64,000 nt of DNA from Bin55 sp963664665 (GTDB lineage: Bacteria; Pseudomonadota; Gammaproteobacteria; Pseudomonadales; Azotimanducaceae): positions 772,150 to 836,149 of the forward strand of contig CAXXMH010000008.1 in the NCBI GenBank assembly GCA_963664665.2, written 5' to 3'. Below the pieces are notes generated by a model, which saw only the letters and a program-made list of their open reading frames with translations, did no database searches and was not told the origin of the DNA. Positions within the stretch are counted from its first letter, which is position 1. Each line of letters opens with the position of its first letter. Below are positions 58,063 through 64,000 of this stretch, piece after piece. A program made the translations under genes and the position numbers.

Positions 58063-59001
58063 CAGACGATATCGAATTACAGGGCGAGGAAACGGCGCCC
58101 GTCACGAAAAGAAACGCCAGGCAACTTGTTTGGTTCTTTATTCCGCCACTCCTACTCGTGGGTGGGATTGGCGTCTGGCTACTTTGGCCGACATCGGACG
58201 ACATTCCGATTCCTAGCGAGGTGCGGGACTTGCCCGTCATCGATCCCTTCCAAACCACGCCCTACGACGAACAGCGATCGCGACTTCAAGATGCACTTTA
58301 CCGCATCACCTATCGTTCCGTTCGAAGAGATTTCTGCTGAAGATGCGGTAGGACTGACCGGCTCTACCCTTGAATCAAATGACGCACCTGCCGAGCAACA
58401 TACGCTGACACCTGGCGCCGTGATTCCGTCGGTCCTGATGCAAGGGATTAACACCGATCTGCCAGGTATTGCTGTCGCCCAGGTGAGTCGCGACGTCTAC
58501 GACTCACGGACTGGAACCAGGTTATTGATTCCACGCGGCAGTCGTGTCTTCGGCACTTACGGCTCCGAACCCGTCGTGTCCGATGAGCGCGTGCTCGTTT
58601 CTTGGGAACGTATCGATCTCCCAAACGGCGATGTCATCGATCTCGGTAGTGTTATCGGCGCTGACCAGAGTGGTAATGCCGGATTGAAGGATCAGGTCCG
58701 ACGTGGTACCGGGAAAGCTCTGACCGTCACCGGTCTCACTTCGCTCATCACTGCCGGTCTTACGCACGCGGCCAATGCCAATGACCCGGAGGTGCTGCGA
58801 GAAACCGGCGACGGACGATTCATTCAAGAGCCTTCCTACCGTACAGAAGCGACCCGAGAGGTTGCTAGCCAATACGGTCAAATCGTCGGCCAAATCGCAC
58901 AGCGACACCTCGATCAGGGAACCACATTAACCATTCGCCCGGGCTACGAATTCGCCATTCAGATCGCGGAAGAAATCAGCCTGAGTCCGTATTTTCCGTA
59001 A
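58059..59001 (+). pseudogene. trbI: TrbI/VirB10-like protein, frameshifted
   Basis: ATG 58059 begins a cytoplasmic tail, one membrane helix (LVWFFIPPLLLVGGIGVWLLW) and a short linker; the frame closes at 58340, while the homologous continuation TASPIVPFEEISAEDAV is one frame away from about 58290. The C-terminal beta-barrel part is complete: GAVIPSVLMQGINTDLPG, DSRTGTRLLIPRGSRVFG and TIRPGYEFAIQIAEEI. VirB10 spans the envelope in type IV secretion. Shorter than usual (~313 versus ~400 aa). Confidence 0.8.
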
Positions 59002-59066
59002 ACGAGACGAACTCGTGCTACGGGAACCGCTCAATGAAAGCGCCACCGTCGAACTGTTCTTTCAGG

Positions 59067-60042
59067 TTATTCTGTCACCGTATTAACCGCATGAGCCCAG
59101 CATTTGCCACCACCGAACCCGGCTTCACAAGCCTCTGCTATAGCCTCTAGCTTGAAACGGCAATAGGTTTTCTTGATACGACTACCATCGGTGTAGTTGT
59201 GATCGGTCGAGCAATTCTGGTACTCGTCGTGCGCAAATGAATTCTGGTAGCCGTCGACGACTGTATCCACCGTAGGTCGTACGACCTCCGGAACTTCAGA
59301 CATATAACGTTTAAACAGGACTCGAAACTGGGGTTCGGTATCCCCGTAAGCAGCCGCACCGAGCCAACCTAATGCTCGGAGGTTACTTTTTTCAACGTTC
59401 TCCGTTCCATTGAAGAGGATATAAGCGAGTCGCGATTGAGAGTCCTTAAATCCTCTCTTTGCCAAGTCAAGCAAGTACGGGTACGCTTCATCGTATTCAC
59501 CCTTTCGATACATCTCATTCGCATATTCGCGCTCTTGCCGCATCGTCTTGATATCTGCGACTGAGAACTCAGCAGGATCCATCGGCATGTGGTCGAAGAT
59601 ACTGCCAATCACAACCATCTCCTCCATGTATGGGTCGTCGTACTTACGTTCGCTGTATTCTCCTCCGGAATCTATGTACGCATCCAAGTCAAGGGTACGA
59701 TGGGTAATCTTCCATAGGATCTCGCGCGCTCTTGCTGGTAGCGACATGGAGAGATTCGACATACCGAGCAGACGTCTCATGCCCCCGCCCAGATACCTTA
59801 TCTTCATCAACTCCCTTGGCTATTTTCGCGTCGACCCGTGACCGATAAACTCGGTACCGTTCAATCGTTCGATGCATTCGTTTTGCCGCACGCTCACTAC
59901 CCGAGAGAGTAGTGAGCGCACGAATCTCGAGCTCCTTATCACTTAGATTCTCCTCGTTATCAGGGAGTGCAGACGTAACCTGAGCCTGTAACAAGAGTCC
60001 AAGAACAAATGTACCACTAATAAGTAGAGTCGATTTAAGCAT
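59067..60042 (-). pseudogene. Exported SEL1-repeat-like protein, frameshifted
   Basis: ATG 60042 opens a signal peptide (STLLISGTFVLGLLLQAQVTS) and continues to AKIAKGVDEDK. There, in a G-rich tract near 59800-59815, the frame must shift to reach YLGGGMRRLLGMSNLSMSLPA and the rest of the protein. The C-terminal part has SEL1/TPR-type helices (EYANEMYRKGEYDEAYPYLL, DSQSRLAYILFNG, ALGWLGAAAYGD) and a cysteine-containing tail. Read separately, the two frames give 117 and 247 aa. A homopolymer sequencing slip is possible. Placed between two trbI-like segments on the opposite strand. Confidence 0.7.
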
Positions 60043-60110
60043 AAGAAGGCTCGTTAAGTTACGTTGATAGGATCAATACCAATTGCCGGCGACAATTTCG
60101 TAACCCCAGC

Positions 60111-60383
60111 CTAGGAGCTCCCCTCCGCGTCGTAGTATTCGCAGATGTTCCGATGAATTCTCACCTGCCTCGCGACAGGCTCACCACCAGACATATTCAT
60201 CTCGTAAACCGTAATGACAAGATCAGGTCCGGGGAGGCAAGTCTTGCTTGCAAAATTAACAATTGGATTCCCAATGGGGTAAGGATCAGCGCGAGCCGAC
60301 TGACCTACGCCTACTGTAAAGCAAAGAACTAACGCTGTAATTACCACGGAAGCACGTCTAGATAAACGTTTGATTAACCTCAA
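60111..60383 (-). CDS. Small exported protein of unknown function
   Basis: A 90-aa protein with a signal peptide (RRASVVITALVLCFTVGVGQSARA). The mature ~58 residues hold two cysteines (KTCLPGPD and HRNICEYY) that could form a disulfide. It lies 68 nt upstream of the SEL1-like gene on the same strand, so the two may be co-transcribed. No family recognised. Confidence 0.6.
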   Translation of the reverse strand: MRLIKRLSRRASVVITALVLCFTVGVGQSARADPYPIGNPIVNFASKTCLPGPDLVITVYEMNMSGGEPVARQVRIHRNICEYYDAEGSS

Positions 60384-60476
60384 TCTAAACTCCTTGTTTC
60401 TAATTTGGTTAACTCAAGAGCACCACGATACGTGAGCACTCTGTGGCAGTTATACCCTGTCCGTGATGAAGAGAAA

Positions 60477-60893
60477 ATGACTGCACCGTACGACTCGGAG
60501 CGCATTGATTTACCGAACGGCGCCGTCATCGATCTCGCGTAAGTCATTGGCTCGGATCCAAGCGGCGAAGCCGGATTGAACGACCAGGTCCATCGACATA
60601 CGGGCAGAGCGCTCGGAGTGACCGACCACACTTCCCTTATCACGGCAGGATTGACCCACGCGGCGAACTCGAACGATCCGACAGTAGTTAGAGAAACGAC
60701 TGAAGGGCGTTTCGTCAAAGAACCGTCGTTAGCCGGCGACGTCTCGCGGGGGATCTCGCAGCAATACGGCAATCTCGTCCGCCAGATTGCTGAACGGCAC
60801 CTCTGTCGGCAGCCCACCATAACCATTCGTCCGGGCTACGATTTCGCCATTCAGATCGCTGAAGAAATCAGTCTCAAACCCTATTCGCGCTGA
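60477..60893 (+). pseudogene. Second TrbI/VirB10 C-terminal segment
   Basis: SERIDLPNGAVIDLA, TAA, VIGSDPSGEAGLNDQV to TIRPGYDFAIQIAEEI parallels residues of the first trbI (58.6-59.0 kb) throughout, with many substitutions, so it is a diverged homologue and not a recent copy. The N-terminal two thirds are absent. Confidence 0.8.
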
Positions 60894-60995
60894 ACATATC
60901 AACATCCCCTAACAGCTCTACATACTCACAACACATATTTGACCCTCGCGGTTTCGCCCTAATCATGCGCGTTTTTCTATCGAGGATAACGCCTT

Positions 60996-61902
60996 ATGGG
61001 CAATGACGAACTCCGCTCGGAACTCATGCAATCATCGCATTCCGAGCGAACTCAGGAACTTTATCGCTGGTACCTCGTAAGGTTCGAGAGCTGGTGCCAG
61101 ATACATGGAATTGTTGATCCGGATGACGAACTGGTTTCCCAATTTCTAACGGAACAGTACGCTGCCGGTTACGCGCCGGCGACCGTGGACGGATTTCGTT
61201 GTGCTATCAATTACGATGCCCAGCAGAATCGTCAGCCCTCGCCTATCGGCGCTCGCAGCAAGCAAGTAGTGCAAGGGGTGAAACGGATTGGTACGCAGCG
61301 CAGTAGGGGACAATCAGAAGGACTAACGTTCAATCAATACAACAGGATCATGGAAACAGCTTGCGATCCTCGACCGTTTCGCGGTGGCAAAGAACCACTC
61401 AGAACGGCGCAACGGCGAGGTTTAGTAGACCAGGTGGTCGTTAGTCTCTTGTTCATGGGTGCAATGCGTCGAAGTGAAGTCCGTAATCTCAGGTGGCGGG
61501 ATATCGATTTCACGCATAACGAACTGCTCTACGTTTCGATACCACAATCGAAAACCAACCAAGACGGGAGTCATGAGGACGTGCGTGTATTGAAGGATCC
61601 TGGTGCTGAAGCTCTCCGCAAGCTACGCGACTCGCGTGCAAGCGAAACATCAAATGCGTATGTCATGCCTTTGACTGGCGTTTCAATAAATAGGCGTTTT
61701 CAAATGTGTTGCCTATCGATAGGTTTGAAGGGTCGATATACGAGTCACTCCGGTCGTATTGGCCTCGCCAGCGAACTCTCAGCTCGAGGTGCACCGATTC
61801 CAGGTCGTAGCACTTGCCGGTGGGTGGCGAACTGCTGATATGGTCATACACTATTCCAAGAAGACTGAACGTGAGAGAGGAGCGGTCGCGACCTACCTTT
61901 AG
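60996..61902 (+). pseudogene. Tyrosine recombinase (integrase), frameshifted before the active tyrosine
   Basis: The N-terminal SAM-like core-binding domain (SERTQELYRWYLVRFESWC) and the catalytic domain are clear: GAMRRSEVRNLRW holds the first arginine, SHSGRIGLA the H-x-x-R. One extra C near 61801 shifts ALAGGWRTADMVIHYSKKTE, with the nucleophilic tyrosine, out of frame; the repaired frame ends at TAG 61900-61902. About 301 aa if repaired. It was probably the integrase of the conjugative element. Confidence 0.85.
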
Positions 61903-62292
61903 GTTCCTCCGCCTTAAGTAACCCCTTACCCCTACAGCCGACCTCAAAGTGCAGGTGTCGAGCGAGTGCCTATAGATCACCTAAGAAACAAAGCGGCATT
62001 CGCTCGTCACCTTCCGCAATCGGCCGGTCATCAAGTGGATCGTTACTTCGATATGCGTCGCTCTTGCGCTTATGTTCCAGGGGGGTTAAGGGGGCTAGCC
62101 TACCAAAAACCGCGTTTCAATTTATTTATCAAGCTATTGTTTTTGTTTAATTTTTTGATCTTTTACTGTACATACACTTAAAGTAGATCCCTTTGCCCCC
62201 CTAGCCCCCTTTGTCTCGACGGAACGCCCAGAGTGAGTGCTTCGCGAGTCAGTCGCTGGAGTCTAGTCGGGGTCCACATCTGTGTAATAAAG
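61903..62292. other. Integrase-distal non-coding region with G-rich inverted repeat
   Basis: AAGGGGGCTAG (62088-62098) and CTAGCCCCCTT (62201-62211) are perfect inverse copies set in longer G- and C-tracts 100 bp apart. Being between the integrase and the replication gene, this is a plausible attachment or replication region, unproven. Confidence 0.4.
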
Positions 62293-64000
62293 CTATACTC
62301 GGCGACTGGCGCTCGTGCTTCCTTGGACGATTCCAGAGTTGAACGAGTATCCTCCTTCCGCATACGCTTTCTGCAATTCAGTGGATGTCCATCGCTCCTT
62401 CGAAGCGAATAGTGCTTTAACAAATTCCTTCGCATTCGCCTTTTCGGTGTGTCGATCGTCTAACTGTTCGGCCGCAAGTTGCTCTTGTTTTGGTCTGCTT
62501 CTCACTTCGGTAGAGTTCGTATTTCCCCGCTACCGCAACGCCAAAGGATCTACCGTCGAGATCATGATGGTCGAAGTCACTAGATCGCCATGGAATTGAA
62601 CTGAACTCGGCAACCGCATCCCCATTTTCGTCGTCGCCGTGGCCGATGACGATCGAATACTGCCATGCGAGTAGTTTATGTGGCGGCTCGTGGCTGTTTT
62701 TCAACGGGCTTAGTACGCCGATCAAGCCATTCTCCTCGCTCAAATCTCCGTTCGCAGTCCTATTGAAACGATCGCGAACGGGGTTCGAGTGCATCACACC
62801 ATCGTCACGCTCTTTCGCTTGCCGCAGTAAAACCGTGGTAGTGGCCGCTCTTGCGTATGCAACCATGCGCGGTAGGCTGAATAATCGCTCCGTTCCTTTT
62901 AGACTGGCTTCGAGTGTTGAATCCTTCGCGTTGTCTTTCCGTGGATGTAGGATCCCAATCACCGCCAGTCCACGCGCCTCTAACGGTACGACTGTTTCGT
63001 CCCACCGCCTTTCGAAGACGTCTGCTTTGTTTGTATCTCCGATCATCTTTGAGAGAGGATCTATCACGATCGCTCGGTAAGGTCGCCCCTCGGATGCGGC
63101 CTGATCGATCCTGTTGAGAAGCTCCGTGTGCGGGGATGCGGGGACACCTTTACGAACTCGCGCGATCCGTCTGCGTGCAGTTCTACCGTGTCGACACAAC
63201 TCCATTTATGACCACGATCGAGCATGTCAACATCGTCAGTGGAAATTCCAGACGCCGTAAACTTCGGTTTTGTGAGCGCAATGTCCTCTTCACCCAGCCA
63301 CCACAGGGCTCGGCCCGCGAGCAGCTGCATCTTCTCCCGCTTGGTCGTCGGGTCGAAATGGCTCCGTCCCTTCGACGATGTTGTCTGACGAGTGCACGAA
63401 CAATCGTCGTTTTGCCGGCACCAGAGTCGCCGTAAAATGAGCGTGGTTTGTCCGACAGCAACGAATTGATGAATTAACCAATCGACTCGTTAGCCACAAT
63501 CGTACTGTTGCGTAGGATTCTGTCGTCGACAGCCAGGCATCCAATCTCGCGGTCGTACGCGGTCTCGTGGAACTTTTGTGGTTTCCCGCTGGTTGAAGTC
63601 TTGGCTTGTTGCGTTGGTTCGTCGAACGCTTCTTTCGGCTTAACCGGCATCTCCGCAGGACTACGCAGATTTTCCCACGTGTAGCCCTCAGACAGCCAAT
63701 CCGCCACATCGTAGCCATCCTTGCAGTTAAGATCACCTATATGTATCCTGTTGATGGTATCAAGGTTTAGTTCCCATGCGATCGAGTGAATGTACTTCTC
63801 ACCCGGTTTATCGCAATCAGGAATCAACACGAGAGAGCGATCGTCTTCCTCGATGAATTTCCGCAAACACGACCAATCGGTCTTCCACGCCGAATTAGTA
63901 CCGAACGCGGATGTAATCACTGCTTTTCAGCCTGGTGTGACATCATCTAACGCTTCCGCACACTTCTCCCGTTCCACGACATACACGACCTTCGCGTTCG
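62293..64000 (-). pseudogene. TOPRIM primase-RepA-like helicase fusion, degraded and partial
   Basis: Reading from the window edge: AKVVYVVEREKCAEALDD, in-frame TGA (63927-63929), AVITSAFGTNSAWKTDW and LVLIPDCDKPGEKY (TOPRIM). Then a TAA at 63474 in the same frame, followed directly by SLLSDKPRSFYGDSGAGKTTIV (Walker A of AAA_25/RepA helicases). Two frameshifts later come RAIVIDPLSKMIGD (Walker B) and GLAVIGILHPRKDN. A last shift leads to the C-terminal AKEFVKALFASKERW. Such primase-helicases replicate phages, plasmids and integrative elements. The 5' part lies outside the window. Confidence 0.8.

Noticed and set aside
1..64000. CRISPR arrays, tRNA and rRNA genes
   Set aside because: No regularly spaced short direct repeats, cloverleaf or rRNA-like stretches were noticed by eye. 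tRNAscan or a CRISPR finder could still reveal something missed.

Overview
The window looks like a decaying accessory region of a Gram-negative, probably gammaproteobacterial, chromosome of about 50% GC. Reasons: two very large autotransporter-like surface proteins ending in an outer-membrane beta-barrel, a type IV secretion/conjugation gene remnant (relaxase tail, TraG, TraF, TrbI/VirB10), IstB, IS110, IS256, IS1380 and IS1595 transposons, and frequent TTG/GTG starts. No tRNA, rRNA or CRISPR array was recognised. The genus cannot be named from the sequence; the load of broken genes and insertion sequences would fit a host-associated or recently bottlenecked lineage (inference).

0-8.6 kb: a minus-strand methyltransferase plus superfamily-1 helicase pair (cut by the window start), a 120-bp MITE, an intact IS1380-like element, then a compact four-gene plus-strand operon: an unknown protein, a P-loop-fold protein lacking Walker A, a BrxD/DUF2791-type ATPase and a SNF2 helicase. 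This resembles ATPase-helicase antiphage loci. 9-15.4 kb: a DUF6575-like protein, a Phd-type antitoxin with a stump of its PIN toxin, an IS256 remnant, and then the most interesting locus: an overlapping minus-strand operon coding for a 104-aa protein, a membrane coiled-coil protein, a ubiquitin-like protein, a DUF6791-like protein and an E1/ThiF enzyme, facing a convergent DUF6527 gene. This is a bacterial ubiquitin-like conjugation system. A second, broken antitoxin copy and a TnpB tail close the region.

15.4-36.7 kb: three giant exported proteins. One is a metzincin protease with thrombospondin-type-3 and FG-GAP repeats; the other two are paralogous, divergently transcribed adhesins with bacterial cadherin/Ig-like repeats and a C-terminal barrel, separated by about 2.5 kb without recognisable genes. 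36.7-46.3 kb: a graveyard of mobile elements (MITE, IS1595, three IS110s, IS256 end) with broken cargo (outer-membrane protein, AAA/DUF4143 ATPase, NYN protein) and a few small genes.

46.3-52.6 kb: an intact metabolic cluster: two MaoC-type half-hydratases, a CitE-like lyase, a class III CoA-transferase, an SDR, a GST and a facing cytochrome P450. The first four match the parts list for hydration, cleavage and CoA transfer on C4-C5 dicarboxylyl-CoA esters (mesaconyl/methylmalyl type). 52.7-64 kb: IS256 tail, a DNA methyltransferase with three in-frame stops, an IS21 remnant that seems to have truncated a relaxase, traG-traF-trbI, a frameshifted SEL1 protein, a second trbI tail, a frameshifted tyrosine recombinase, and a degraded primase-helicase running off the end: an eroded integrative conjugative element.

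The long metabolic and surface genes are intact while mobile and conjugative genes are riddled with single stops or frameshifts, so decay looks selective rather than a general sequencing problem.
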